Source: Agitococcus sp. (GTDB lineage Bacteria > Pseudomonadota > Gammaproteobacteria > Pseudomonadales > Moraxellaceae). From it: a stretch of 64,000 nt of DNA. Positions 47,176-57,077 of this stretch are shown in pieces; position 1 is the first letter of the stretch; each line of letters opens with the position of its first letter. Below the pieces are notes generated by a model. It saw only the letters and a list, made by a program, of their open reading frames with translations. It was not told where the DNA came from and made no database searches. The position numbers and the translations under genes were made by a program. The DNA is taken from NCBI GenBank assembly GCA_030646715.1, contig JAUSLJ010000005.1, positions 186,001 through 250,000 on the forward strand. The letters run 5' to 3'.

Positions 47176-49671
47176 ATGCGTTACTCGATAAGCCCTGCTT
47201 GGTTAGTGTCCATTTTGTTTTTTGTTATCTGTGGGCAGTGTGCTGCATCTTTTTCTATAAATAAAGCTTCGGTAAAGAATAGTTACTCATGTATTAAAGC
47301 GAGTGATTTAAAAGTAGAGTGCGTAGGAGCGGATAATACATTCACAGGAAAATTAAATGTATTAGATGACGAGTTTATTAGCTCAGACTCTAAAGAGAAT
47401 TTTGAAATTCAGTTATACCCTTTTAAACGTAAAGACGCCAGTATTTATAAGGTTACCATTAAAGATGTATCTTCTTGGTGTTTTGATTTTGTAGGGGGAG
47501 GATCTTCTACTCGCACGTTCAAAGATGCCCCTTTTTTGATGGCCGATATGAGTTCGGTTTTTCTTTTAGCTTCTCCAAATTTAAGAGTATCAACAGATCG
47601 TCTTAAACATAGTCTTCAGATTTGCAATGGCTATGAAACAAAAGTCCAACCATCAATAGTCGGTAAAAAAGAATTTTGGCTGCTGATAGGCTCGTCAAAA
47701 GAAATAGTTTACTTAGCGAAGACTCCTTCCTTATGGCTGCCCGTTGATAGTCTTTCTTCGAAAGTGGTGGATAAGTCATCACCAGTAGTTCAAAAAGAGA
47801 GCTATTTTTTTATTGATCTAAATGAAGGTAATGCTACTAAAGTATTGGGAAAGGCAAAGTTGGGACAATTTCCATATTTACTTGTATATACGGATACTTG
47901 GGCAAAGACGGCGGGAACTTACCAAATTAATAGTATAAGCTATCCAAATAATATCAACGGTTTGACTCGTGTTTCTGATCTTGCAGCACAGCATAATATA
48001 AAAATTGGGCTTCATGTAATGACAGCTCTTGTGTCAAAGTTTGACCCCTTAAGCACCCCATTGCCAGATATAAGGTTGCTGAGATTAAATAATGTACTCG
48101 TGGAAAAATACGGATATTATCTCGTAGATGTGAATTCATCATTAAAAAATGAAGTATCTGATCGTATCGCGGATGTCATGAATCAAATAGGAGCAGAAAT
48201 GATCTATTTTGATGGTGGTGAAGCGTTAGCAGTTTCTAATAACGCCTCATATGATATTGCAGAAATACAAATTGAGATATTAAAACGACTAAAGAAACAA
48301 GTTTTGGTTCAAGGATCAGGAAATGTCCCAAGATTGTGGCCCTATCTGAGTAGAATTGCAATGGATGATTTTTCATCTCTTGCGCCAGTTGATTATTTGG
48401 ATTTTTATAAAATTTCTCAGGTTTTACCTATGCTTGATGCTGCATTTATGCCGGCAGAGCTGGGTTGGATAGGCCTACTTTCAGAAACCCCTTCGTACCC
48501 TGCGACAACAGTTGAAGATATGTCAACTTATATGGCACGTACATTGGCTTTAAATATCCCTTTTTCTATTGAAACGCGAGAGGCATCTTTGGATGCAAAT
48601 CCTTATACCGAAAGGTTGTTGCGTATGTTTGGAGTAACTAATCACCTTTTGCAATCGGATTGGGGGGATGTCTCCTCAAGGCGGCGATTGCGGCAAGGAG
48701 AGTGGTATTTTGTTGATGGGAGCCGTCCTTATTTTGCCCAATTTAAACTACAGAAAAAACATATTTTATTGGGAGAAAGTATTGTTGATTTAGCAGTTAC
48801 ATCTAAAGAGACAAATGGCTTTATGTTTAGATTGAAAAGCATACATGTTGACGCAAAAAATAATATTTCACTACTTCCAAATCTAAGTGCGAATAAGACA
48901 ATAAAGACGCAAAAAGTTGATAAAAGCAATCGTGGCATATTAATAGAAAAAGTGAATTTGTCTCAAGGGTATTTGAGATCGGTTAATGGTGATTATTTAA
49001 ATTTAATGCAAGGGGAAATAAAAAGTCCAGTAGGAGATGGTGGTGTTAATTTTACTAAAGCTAGAAAAATGTATGTTGAATACTCTACAAACTCATTAGG
49101 TCAGAATAATTCAGATTCGTGTTCTATACTAAATTTACAGTTGGAAGACAGTAAAGGATTTTTTCGTGATTATTATCTTGATATCTCTGCCAATCGTACG
49201 CAATCTATCGTAATTAATTATGAGGATGCACCTGCACGTATGCTCAAGGATTTACCCCCATCGTACTCTCAATATAAATTGAAATCAGCGGTTTATTCCT
49301 TTGATTTTTCAAGAGTGGTTGCTCTAAATCTTAGATGGATGAAAACTTGTGCAATGAATTCTGAAGTTATGTTGAAAAAAGTCGAAATGATTCCAGAAGA
49401 GACCGCTACTCTTGATGGCATTTCTTTATTTATGGGAAATAGAAAATTAATAGATATTCCGTCACTCCATACGCAAGAAGTGCTTGATATTTTTCCTGAC
49501 GGTGATGTTACTATTTGTAATATTGGGGTTTGTAATAAAATAGCCAACATATTTTCATTGGTTAATAAAAGTGCTAATAAGCCTATTCAGATTAGAACAA
49601 AAGGTAATGCTGCCTATGATATTCATTTAGGCGAGCTCACCTCTAGAGTTCAATTAGAGGTGAGTGATTGA
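47176..49671 (+). CDS. Large secreted TIM-barrel hydrolase-like protein
   Basis: 831 residues with a clear signal peptide (about 1-25, cleavage near CAA-SFS) and GAGGGGG ribosome-binding site 8 nt before the ATG. An N-terminal beta-rich part (about 30-230) is followed by a (beta/alpha)8-like region (about 230-520). The latter has YLLVYTDTWAKTAG, KIGLHVMT, and AEMIYFDGGEAL with Asp346 as a catalytic-type residue, then MAFMPAELGWIG and TYMARTLALNIPFSIETREAS. A C-terminal beta-rich part (about 560-831) looks like a carbohydrate-binding module. I cannot name the glycoside hydrolase family. Inside a polysaccharide locus it might trim, release or remodel the polymer in the periplasm. Confidence 0.65.
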   Translation: MRYSISPAWLVSILFFVICGQCAASFSINKASVKNSYSCIKASDLKVECVGADNTFTGKLNVLDDEFISSDSKENFEIQLYPFKRKDASIYKVTIKDVSSWCFDFVGGGSSTRTFKDAPFLMADMSSVFLLASPNLRVSTDRLKHSLQICNGYETKVQPSIVGKKEFWLLIGSSKEIVYLAKTPSLWLPVDSLSSKVVDKSSPVVQKESYFFIDLNEGNATKVLGKAKLGQFPYLLVYTDTWAKTAGTYQINSISYPNNINGLTRVSDLAAQHNIKIGLHVMTALVSKFDPLSTPLPDIRLLRLNNVLVEKYGYYLVDVNSSLKNEVSDRIADVMNQIGAEMIYFDGGEALAVSNNASYDIAEIQIEILKRLKKQVLVQGSGNVPRLWPYLSRIAMDDFSSLAPVDYLDFYKISQVLPMLDAAFMPAELGWIGLLSETPSYPATTVEDMSTYMARTLALNIPFSIETREASLDANPYTERLLRMFGVTNHLLQSDWGDVSSRRRLRQGEWYFVDGSRPYFAQFKLQKKHILLGESIVDLAVTSKETNGFMFRLKSIHVDAKNNISLLPNLSANKTIKTQKVDKSNRGILIEKVNLSQGYLRSVNGDYLNLMQGEIKSPVGDGGVNFTKARKMYVEYSTNSLGQNNSDSCSILNLQLEDSKGFFRDYYLDISANRTQSIVINYEDAPARMLKDLPPSYSQYKLKSAVYSFDFSRVVALNLRWMKTCAMNSEVMLKKVEMIPEETATLDGISLFMGNRKLIDIPSLHTQEVLDIFPDGDVTICNIGVCNKIANIFSLVNKSANKPIQIRTKGNAAYDIHLGELTSRVQLEVSD

Positions 49672-49870
49672 TGATTTCGGATCGCAGTAGTCTAAAAAAT
49701 ACACAATTTGCTAATTAGGCTAAGATGTCTTTTGTCTGGCATTGTCAATTTTAGTGATCGTATTATTTTAGAGTTCTGATAGTCTAAAATTTTTAGATGG
49801 TGTAGAATTTGGAATATTTTGGGATTTAATTGTAATTGATCCTGACAGTGCATTATCAAATGAGATCGTA

Positions 49871-51700
49871 ATGAATTATCGAAAGGATATACAAATTCTA
49901 AGGGGGGTGTCTGTTCTACTGGTAGTCCTATTCCATTTGGAGATAGGCTTTGTAAAAAGTGGCTTCTTGGGTGTTGATGTTTTTTTTGTTATTAGTGGTT
50001 TTTTGATGGCCATTTTGTATGATTCAAATAAAAAGTTTGATTTTTTCTTGAGGCGAGCTAATCGTCTTCTACCTGCATATTACGTAGTTATTTTATTTGT
50101 ATTGATTGCCTCTATTTTTATAACAACGCCAAATGATTTTAATCAGGTTCAAAATCAGTCTATATTTTCAGTATTTTTTCTGTCAAATGTAGGTTATTTT
50201 TTGCAAAACTCTTATTTTAGTAAGGTTGAGTTTAACCTTTTACTTAATTTGTGGTCACTTGGTGTGGAGATTCAATTTTATTTGTTAGTGCCATTTTTGT
50301 TTTTTATTTTTGGAAGAAATAAGATAATACTTCCTCTGGTTATTTTCCTTTCTTTATTGTTGTGTTTTTTTATTGTTGGTATATCACCAAAAACCTCTTT
50401 TTATATGATGCCGTTTAGATTATGGGAGTTTTTGATTGGTTATACTGTTGCATCATATTTGACAAATAACGGAGTGGTAAAATATACCGTTTATTCTTGG
50501 CTTGGTGCGTTGGCATTAATAATAATTATCGCTATTCCTTTTATGAATGTCGATGGTCAATCATATGGCTTTATATTTGGACATCCAGGACTTTATGCTT
50601 TATTTGTTAGTTTGGCAACTGGAGTTGTTTTAGCATTTGGAGTTCCAAGGCTTATAGAAGACTCAAAAATAGGTACAATACTAGAGGTGATGGGGAAGTA
50701 CTCATACTCTGTCTATTTGGTGCATTTTCCTGTAATCGTACTTTTTTTATATAAACCTTTTTCTGGTACGGTTCTTAAAGCTGGCCATAACTATCAAGTT
50801 GTTGCTTTAATAGCTTTAATAGCTTTATTGTCTTTTTTTATGCATCGTTTCATAGAAACTTCAATACGATTGTCGAGAAAAAACTTCATCAAAATATCCA
50901 TACTGCCTCTTGCAATAATATTTTTCTCTTTAATAGGCCCTCAAATTCAAAAAATAAAATTCTCGGAAAAAGAAATGATGATATCTCAGGCTTGGGAGGA
51001 TAGGTCGGTTTATAGATGCGGAAAATTAATAAAAATAATGGAGCCTAAAGCATTTTCATGTCTTATAACGCATCATCCAACAAAAGATTTGAAAAGTATT
51101 CTACTTGTTGGAAATAGTCATGCTGATTCAATTAAGACTACTTTTGCTTCTGTTGCGGATAGTTTAAATGTAAATGTGTATTTAATTGTGCAGAATGATC
51201 CATTAATGCAGGGTGGTAGCGAGCCGGAGCGCATAATTAGTGAGGCTATTTCTAAGTCTATAAATACAATAGTGCTTCATTATTCACCAAAAGCAGTGAA
51301 AGTTTCAACAATTGAGAGATTGGTGAAGTTAGCAAATGTTCATAATATAATGGTTACGTTTATTATGCCAGTTCCAACATGGCAAGAAAGTATTCCTAAA
51401 AAACTATGGGAGAATCTTGAAAATAACGCACCATTACCACAACAGTCAATTGCTGATTACAACAGAGCAAACCAATTATTTTATAACGATTTGCTAAATA
51501 TAACTTATAGGAATTTCAAGATATATCCAGTTGGTGATATTTTTTGTAATGAATATTGTCAAGTGGCGAGTGAAGTAGGTAAACCTTTTTACTTTGATAA
51601 CGGACATTTAACACTGACTGGTAGTGAAGTGTTACATTCGCTTTTTTACAATATAATAAATGATACTTCTCATTTAGCAACTGTTATTGATGAAACATAG
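49871..51700 (+). CDS. OafA-type acyltransferase fused to a C-terminal SGNH domain
   Basis: 609 residues. The N-terminal acyltransferase-3 domain (about 1-340, some ten membrane segments) begins DIQILRGVSVLLVVLFHLEIG with the catalytic-type His, then GFLGVDVFFVISGFLM and RRANRLLPAYY. A periplasmic SGNH domain (about 400-600) has G414-N-S-H-A-D with Ser416 as nucleophile and a final D-N-G-H-L-T supplying Asp and His. Such proteins O-acetylate surface glycans. It probably decorates the polymer made here. Confidence 0.87.
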   Translation: MNYRKDIQILRGVSVLLVVLFHLEIGFVKSGFLGVDVFFVISGFLMAILYDSNKKFDFFLRRANRLLPAYYVVILFVLIASIFITTPNDFNQVQNQSIFSVFFLSNVGYFLQNSYFSKVEFNLLLNLWSLGVEIQFYLLVPFLFFIFGRNKIILPLVIFLSLLLCFFIVGISPKTSFYMMPFRLWEFLIGYTVASYLTNNGVVKYTVYSWLGALALIIIIAIPFMNVDGQSYGFIFGHPGLYALFVSLATGVVLAFGVPRLIEDSKIGTILEVMGKYSYSVYLVHFPVIVLFLYKPFSGTVLKAGHNYQVVALIALIALLSFFMHRFIETSIRLSRKNFIKISILPLAIIFFSLIGPQIQKIKFSEKEMMISQAWEDRSVYRCGKLIKIMEPKAFSCLITHHPTKDLKSILLVGNSHADSIKTTFASVADSLNVNVYLIVQNDPLMQGGSEPERIISEAISKSINTIVLHYSPKAVKVSTIERLVKLANVHNIMVTFIMPVPTWQESIPKKLWENLENNAPLPQQSIADYNRANQLFYNDLLNITYRNFKIYPVGDIFCNEYCQVASEVGKPFYFDNGHLTLTGSEVLHSLFYNIINDTSHLATVIDET

Positions 51701-51763
51701 CATTTCTCTTTAGTGAGTGTTAACTTTATAAATATTTAAATCAATGATTGTGAAATTTTTATT

Positions 51764-52996
51764 ATGCGTTTATTGGTGGTTACCCAGTATTTTTGGCCTG
51801 AGACTTTCATTATTAACGATTTAGTTAAGTGCTTGGTCAGAAATGGGCATGAAGTTACTATTTTAACGGGCAAGCCTAACTATCCTGATGGCAAAATACA
51901 TGAGGGTTATGAGCAGTCGGGCATAAAACATGAAGTGTTTGATGATGCCGTAGATGTAATTCGTGTGCCATTACGGCCTAGAGCCGAGGGTGGAGGTAAA
52001 AACTTAATCTTAAATTATTTATCATTTGTTTTTTCAGGACTTTTTTATTTTCCTCGTCTAGTAAAAAAACGAAAATTTGATGTGATTTTTGTTTTTGCTC
52101 CGTCGCCAATCGTAGCTGCAATACCTGCTGTTTTGCTGAAAATTTTGTATCGAAAGCATTTGGTTATTTGGGTACAGGATTTGTGGCCAGATAGTTTGTC
52201 TGCTACAGGGTTTGTTCGTAATCCTTTGCTATTGAAAATTGTAGGTTGGCTTGTGCGTGGTATTTATGCGTTTGCTAATACATTGTTGATTCAGTCTAAT
52301 GCCTTTCGCACGCCAATGTTGAATTATACCTCCAATGAAAAAATCATTTATTATCCCAACTCTATAGACACAACTCCTATAATTAGCCGAGATGATGCCC
52401 CTTTGCCCTGTGAGCTCTTGGAAGTGTTGGAGAATAATGTTTGCGTGGTATTTGCAGGTAATATTGGAAAAGCGCAAGCCGTTGATACTATTGTCGAGGC
52501 TGCATTACTACTACGAGATTTACCAACTTTGAAGCTAGTGATCGTTGGTAGTGGTAGTATGTTGGAATGGATGCAGCAGCAGAAAAGTGAACATAAATTA
52601 GATAATTTAGTGTTTGCTGGTCGTTTTCCGATGAGTATGATGCCAAAAATATATAGCCACGCATCTGCATTATTAGTAACGCTCAAAAATGAAGAAATAT
52701 TCTCTTTTACTATTCCCAGTAAAGTGCAGGCCTATTTGGCGGCAGGTAAACCGATTATTGCGGCATTAAATGGTGAAGGTGCAAGAGTCGTAGCAGAGGC
52801 CAAAGCAGGTTTGATTTGCCCAGCTGAGAACGCCCCATTGCTTGCTCAAACAATTCGTAATCTCTATGCTATGCCGTCATCTGAACGTGCAAAAATGGGT
52901 GCTGCTGGTAAGGCCTATTTTTCTGAGTATTTTGAAATGAACCAGCAGGCAAAGCGCTTGATTGAAATTATAGAGTCAAGATTGACCCGTACATAA
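51764..52996 (+). CDS. WbuB-like glycosyltransferase (probable L-FucNAc transferase)
   Basis: 410-residue GT-B transferase, group 1. Begins MRLLVVTQYFWPETFIINDL with TILTGKPNYPDG, the WbuB/WcaI pattern. The central VIWVQDLWPDSL is also characteristic of that group. The C-terminal donor domain has VFAGNIGKAQAVDTIVEAA and KVQAYLAAGKPIIAALNGEGA. It lies immediately before the three UDP-L-FucNAc genes, which is the reason to assign FucNAc as donor. Confidence 0.85.
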   Translation: MRLLVVTQYFWPETFIINDLVKCLVRNGHEVTILTGKPNYPDGKIHEGYEQSGIKHEVFDDAVDVIRVPLRPRAEGGGKNLILNYLSFVFSGLFYFPRLVKKRKFDVIFVFAPSPIVAAIPAVLLKILYRKHLVIWVQDLWPDSLSATGFVRNPLLLKIVGWLVRGIYAFANTLLIQSNAFRTPMLNYTSNEKIIYYPNSIDTTPIISRDDAPLPCELLEVLENNVCVVFAGNIGKAQAVDTIVEAALLLRDLPTLKLVIVGSGSMLEWMQQQKSEHKLDNLVFAGRFPMSMMPKIYSHASALLVTLKNEEIFSFTIPSKVQAYLAAGKPIIAALNGEGARVVAEAKAGLICPAENAPLLAQTIRNLYAMPSSERAKMGAAGKAYFSEYFEMNQQAKRLIEIIESRLTRT

Positions 52997-53011
52997 AGGA
53001 GAGAAGAGTAG

Positions 53012-53869
53012 ATGAGAGTATTAGTGCTTGGTGTTACAGGAATGTTGGGAAGTGCCGTCTTAAAAGTTTTCTCCGAAAAGCCTGAGTTTGATGTATGGGG
53101 AACTTTACGGAATAGCTCGGCCCGACGATATTTTTCTGAGAGCCTACATTCGCATCTAATTGCTAATGTCGATGTATTGGATCAAGACTCTTTAGTTGCC
53201 ACTTTACAACGAGTCAAGCCAGACTTAGTTATCAATTGTGTAGGACTGATTAAACAGCTTGAAAATGCTAAGGACCCACTAACGGTTTTGCCAGTTAATG
53301 CAATGCTGCCTCATCGGCTATCAAAGTTGTGTGCTCTTGCGGGAGCAAGACTGGTACACGTCAGTACTGACTGCGTATTTTCGGGTTCTAAAGGTGGTTA
53401 TTTAGAGTCTGACCTTTCAGATGCTGAAGATTTGTATGGTAAATCAAAATACATTGGCGAGTTGCATGATGCAAGTCACGCTATTACTTTGAGGACATCC
53501 ATTATTGGTCATGAGTTAAACTCAACTAATGCATTGTTGGACTGGTTTTTATCTCAAAATGGATCAGTCAACGGCTATTCTAAAGCTGTTTTTTCAGGAT
53601 TACCTACGATTGAGTTGGCGCGAGTTATTCGTGATTTCGTGATTCCGAATAACACACTTCATGGTTTGTACCATGTCTCTGCAAAGCCTATCGCTAAACT
53701 AGACTTGCTGAGAATTGTGTCTGCTCAGTATGGGAAAGACATCGAAATTCATCCGAATGACTCATTAGTTATTGACCGCTCACTAAACTCTGAACGGTTT
53801 ACTCAAGCAACTGGTTATGTGTCTCCAGCGTGGCCTGATTTAATAAAACAGATGCATCAATATCGTTAA
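53012..53869 (+). CDS. fnlB: UDP-L-FucNAc pathway reductase, FnlB/WbjC-like
   Basis: 285-residue extended SDR resembling dTDP-4-dehydrorhamnose reductase (RmlD). VLGVTGMLGSAVLKVF is the NAD(P) motif, with HVSTDCVFSG and a YGKSKYIGE active-site YxxxK. In the FucNAc route it reduces the C4 keto group after the FnlA steps. Gap to the glycosyltransferase gene is 15 bp, with AGGAGAG just upstream; 14 bp to fnlA. Confidence 0.9.
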   Translation: MRVLVLGVTGMLGSAVLKVFSEKPEFDVWGTLRNSSARRYFSESLHSHLIANVDVLDQDSLVATLQRVKPDLVINCVGLIKQLENAKDPLTVLPVNAMLPHRLSKLCALAGARLVHVSTDCVFSGSKGGYLESDLSDAEDLYGKSKYIGELHDASHAITLRTSIIGHELNSTNALLDWFLSQNGSVNGYSKAVFSGLPTIELARVIRDFVIPNNTLHGLYHVSAKPIAKLDLLRIVSAQYGKDIEIHPNDSLVIDRSLNSERFTQATGYVSPAWPDLIKQMHQYR

Positions 53870-53883
53870 GCGAGGGACTCTAT

Positions 53884-54894
53884 ATGTTTGATAATGCAAC
53901 TCTTTTAATTACTGGCGGCACGGGTTCGTTTGGTAATACTGTTTTAAAACGCTTTTTGGATACGAATGTAAAAGAAATTCGTGTTTTTAGCCGAGATGAA
54001 AAAAAACAAGAAGATATGCGCATTGCTTTGGCGAATGATAAAGTCAAATTTTATATTGGTGATGTTCGTGACTATAACAGCGTGGCTCAAGCGTTAGTTG
54101 ATGTGGATTGTGTGTTTCATGCGGCCGCGTTAAAACAAGTTCCTTCGTGTGAGTTCTACCCGATGGAAGCAGTAAAAACGAATGTTATGGGTACGGAAAA
54201 TGTACTAAATGCAGCGATTGCAAATCATGTAAAACGTGTTGTTGTGTTGAGTACAGATAAGGCGGTGTATCCGATAAATGCAATGGGCATATCCAAAGCT
54301 ATGGCGGAAAAACTTGTCGTTGCAAAGTCTAGAATGATTCCAGAAGGTGGGACGGTAATTTGCGCTACTCGTTATGGTAATGTCATGGCGTCTCGGGGCT
54401 CTGTTATTCCGCTTTTTATCTCTCAGCTTTTGAGTGGTAATCCACTTACTGTGACTGACCCAACGATGACGCGCTTCCTAATGTCTCTTGAGGACTCTGT
54501 TGATTTGGTGTTGCATGCATTTATGCACGGAAAGCAAGGTGATGTTTTTATTCAAAAAGCACCTGCTTCTACCGTGGCAGACCTTGCTCAAGCACTGAAA
54601 GAGTTATTGAAAAAGAACGGCGACATTAAAGTTATTGGTACGCGTCATGGTGAAAAGTTATACGAGTCGCTCGTGTCGCGAGAAGAAATGGCAAAAGCTG
54701 AAGATATGGGGCGCTATTTTAGGATTCCAGCCGATAACAGGGATTTGAACTACGAAAAGTATTTTGTTGAAGGTGAGCAAAAAATTTCAGAGTTGGATGA
54801 TTATACTTCGCATAACACGGTTAGATTAGATGTTGCTCAAATTAAAGAGTTACTATTGAATCTTAACGAAGTAAAGGAATATTTTCATGCTTAA
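53884..54894 (+). CDS. fnlA: UDP-GlcNAc 4,6-dehydratase/5-epimerase, FnlA/WbjB (CapE) type
   Basis: 336 residues. TGGTGSFGN is the nucleotide-binding motif; HAAALKQVPSCEFYP and STDKAVYPINAMGISKAMAE follow. The Tyr of YxxxK is replaced by Met (MGISK), as in inverting dehydratases of this class. It makes the first intermediate of UDP-L-FucNAc from UDP-GlcNAc. The last 8 bp overlap fnlC. Confidence 0.93.
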   Translation: MFDNATLLITGGTGSFGNTVLKRFLDTNVKEIRVFSRDEKKQEDMRIALANDKVKFYIGDVRDYNSVAQALVDVDCVFHAAALKQVPSCEFYPMEAVKTNVMGTENVLNAAIANHVKRVVVLSTDKAVYPINAMGISKAMAEKLVVAKSRMIPEGGTVICATRYGNVMASRGSVIPLFISQLLSGNPLTVTDPTMTRFLMSLEDSVDLVLHAFMHGKQGDVFIQKAPASTVADLAQALKELLKKNGDIKVIGTRHGEKLYESLVSREEMAKAEDMGRYFRIPADNRDLNYEKYFVEGEQKISELDDYTSHNTVRLDVAQIKELLLNLNEVKEYFHA

Positions 54895-56017
54895 AGTTAT
54901 GACATTGGTGGGTACTAGGCCAGAGCTCATCAAAATGAGCCGAGTGATTGCGGAATTAGATCGCCAAGTGAATCATGTGCTTGTCCATTCTGGACAGAAT
55001 TACGATTACGAATTGAATCAAGTTTTTTTTGACGATCTTGAAATCCGAAAGCCTGATTATTTTTTAGGTGCAGCTGGCGAAACAGCGGCGAAGACTATTG
55101 CAGACGTTATTGTTAAAACGGATGAGCTGTTGGAAAAAGAAAAGCCAGATGCGATTCTACTTTACGGAGATACAAATACCTGCTTGGCAGTAATTGCAGC
55201 AAAACGCAGAAAAGTTCCTGTTTTTCATATGGAGGCAGGAAATCGCTGTTTCGATCAGCGTGTGCCTGAAGAGCTTAACCGAAAAGTGCTTGATCATCTC
55301 AGTGACATCAATATGGTACTTACAGAGCATGCTCGACGTTATTTGATTGCTGAAGGTATTCGTCCAGAGACCATTATTAAAACGGGCTCACATATGGATG
55401 AGGTTCTTGAGTATTATATGCCCAAGGTTGAAAAGTCAGACATTTTGACTCGTTTGGGGTTGGAGCAGGATCGTTTCTTCATCGTGAGTGCGCATCGTGA
55501 AGAAAATGTAGACACCCAAGAAAATTTACGGGATTTACTTGATACCCTTCGAGCATTAGCAGATAAGTATCAGTTCCCCGTCATTGTTTCCACTCACCCT
55601 AGAACAAGAAAGCGACTCGAAGAGCTTGGTGAGGTGATTGAGCACCCACTCATACAATTTGTTAAGCCATTTGGCTTGTTGGATTATCTAAAGTTACAAA
55701 TGGCAGCATTTTGCGTGTTGTCCGACAGCGGAACGATTACTGAAGAAACATCTCTGCTAAACCTTGCAGCCATTACTATCCGAAATGCTCATGAGCGGCC
55801 AGAAGGTATGGATGAAGGTACTTTAATCATGAGTGGATTAAAAAAAGATAGAGTGCTTGAGGCGGTGAAGGTTGTTACCAGTCAGCATAATAGACAGATG
55901 AGGATATTCCCTGTTGTTAAAGACTATGTGGCAGGTCCAGTGTCAAAGCAAGTTGTGCGTGTTGTATTGAGTTACACAGACTATATTAATCGGGTGGTGT
56001 GGCAAAAAGAGGTATAA
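54887..56017 (+). CDS. fnlC: UDP-N-acetylglucosamine 2-epimerase-like, FnlC/WbjD
   Basis: 376 residues, non-hydrolysing 2-epimerase fold. TLVGTRPELIKMS at the start, VHSGQNYDYELNQVFF, LLYGDTNTCLAVIAAKRRKVPVFHMEAGNRCFDQRVPEELNRK, and SDSGTITEE in the second half. The EAGNRCFDQRVPEE sequence is characteristic of FnlC rather than WecB. Final step to UDP-L-FucNAc. Directly coupled to fnlA. Confidence 0.93.
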   Translation: MLKVMTLVGTRPELIKMSRVIAELDRQVNHVLVHSGQNYDYELNQVFFDDLEIRKPDYFLGAAGETAAKTIADVIVKTDELLEKEKPDAILLYGDTNTCLAVIAAKRRKVPVFHMEAGNRCFDQRVPEELNRKVLDHLSDINMVLTEHARRYLIAEGIRPETIIKTGSHMDEVLEYYMPKVEKSDILTRLGLEQDRFFIVSAHREENVDTQENLRDLLDTLRALADKYQFPVIVSTHPRTRKRLEELGEVIEHPLIQFVKPFGLLDYLKLQMAAFCVLSDSGTITEETSLLNLAAITIRNAHERPEGMDEGTLIMSGLKKDRVLEAVKVVTSQHNRQMRIFPVVKDYVAGPVSKQVVRVVLSYTDYINRVVWQKEV

Positions 56018-56138
56018 AGAAATTCTAGCAATTACTGTTGCATGACTTTTTCATATCTAATGAGTGTTATTTGGGGATTAGCTTGGAAAAGTGCCCGCTA
56101 TTAGTTCTGTTTGGTTTAATGAAAAGAGATGATGCCTG

Positions 56139-57077
56139 ATGATTCTTGTGACTGGTGCAAATGGATTTATGGGTACACGACTTTGTGAGGTATTACGCGA
56201 GCGTCATTACCCGTTCAAAATGGCTGTTCGTGGAACATACTCACAGGCGATATCAATTGGTGATATTGATGGTCACACAAATTGGCAGGTAGCATTAAAT
56301 CAAGTGACGACGGTTGTGCATATTGCTGCTCGTGTTCATGTGATGAATGACAAATCAACGGATCCACTGGCGGAGTTTCGTAAAGTTAATGTCGATGGCA
56401 CCTTGAATCTCGCTCGGCAAGCAGCATCAGCAGGTGTAAGACGTTTTGTTTTTATCAGCTCTATTAAAGTAAATGGTGAAAAAACGACTATCAATCACCC
56501 GTTTTGTGCTGATGACACTCCAGATCCGCAAGATGCTTATGGGATTTCTAAGCTTGAAGCAGAACAAGGCCTACGTTTATTGTCAGAAAAAACGGGAATG
56601 GAAGTCGTTATTATTCGCCCCCCTTTGGTGTATGGCTCAGGGGTAAAAGCCAATTTTCTTAGTATGATGCGTTGGCTCAGTAAGGGGATTCCTTTGCCTC
56701 TTGGCGGAATTAAGAATAAACGCAGCTTAGTCTCATTAGATAATTTGGTAGATTTGACGGTGGTTTGTTGTCATCATCCTGCCGCTGCAAATCAAATATT
56801 TTTAGTGTCGGATGGGGAAGACTTATCGACAACTGATTTATTAAGGCGCATGGGAAAAGCTCTTTCCTCCCCAGCTCGATTAGTTCCCGTACCTGCGATA
56901 TTTCTGCAATTCGCGGCAATGCTTTTAGGTAAAGGGGATCTCGCCCAGCGTCTCTGTGAGTCTTTACAGGTAGATATAACTAAAACTAAAGAGTTGCTGA
57001 ATTGGAGTCCACCTGTCAGTGTGGATGAAGGATTATATATAACGGCGCAAAGTTTTCATCATGAAAAGACTATTTGA
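56139..57077 (+). CDS. UDP-4-keto-sugar reductase/epimerase (WbpV/WreQ-like)
   Basis: 312-residue extended SDR. TGANGFMGTRLCEVL is the NAD(P) motif, HIAARVHVM follows, and YGISKLEAEQGL contains YxxxK. Reduces the 4-keto intermediate made by the downstream WbpM-like dehydratase to UDP-D-QuiNAc or UDP-D-FucNAc. Which one cannot be told. Its end overlaps the phosphoglycosyl transferase gene by 17 bp, so the two work together in initiation. Confidence 0.87.
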   Translation: MILVTGANGFMGTRLCEVLRERHYPFKMAVRGTYSQAISIGDIDGHTNWQVALNQVTTVVHIAARVHVMNDKSTDPLAEFRKVNVDGTLNLARQAASAGVRRFVFISSIKVNGEKTTINHPFCADDTPDPQDAYGISKLEAEQGLRLLSEKTGMEVVIIRPPLVYGSGVKANFLSMMRWLSKGIPLPLGGIKNKRSLVSLDNLVDLTVVCCHHPAAANQIFLVSDGEDLSTTDLLRRMGKALSSPARLVPVPAIFLQFAAMLLGKGDLAQRLCESLQVDITKTKELLNWSPPVSVDEGLYITAQSFHHEKTI

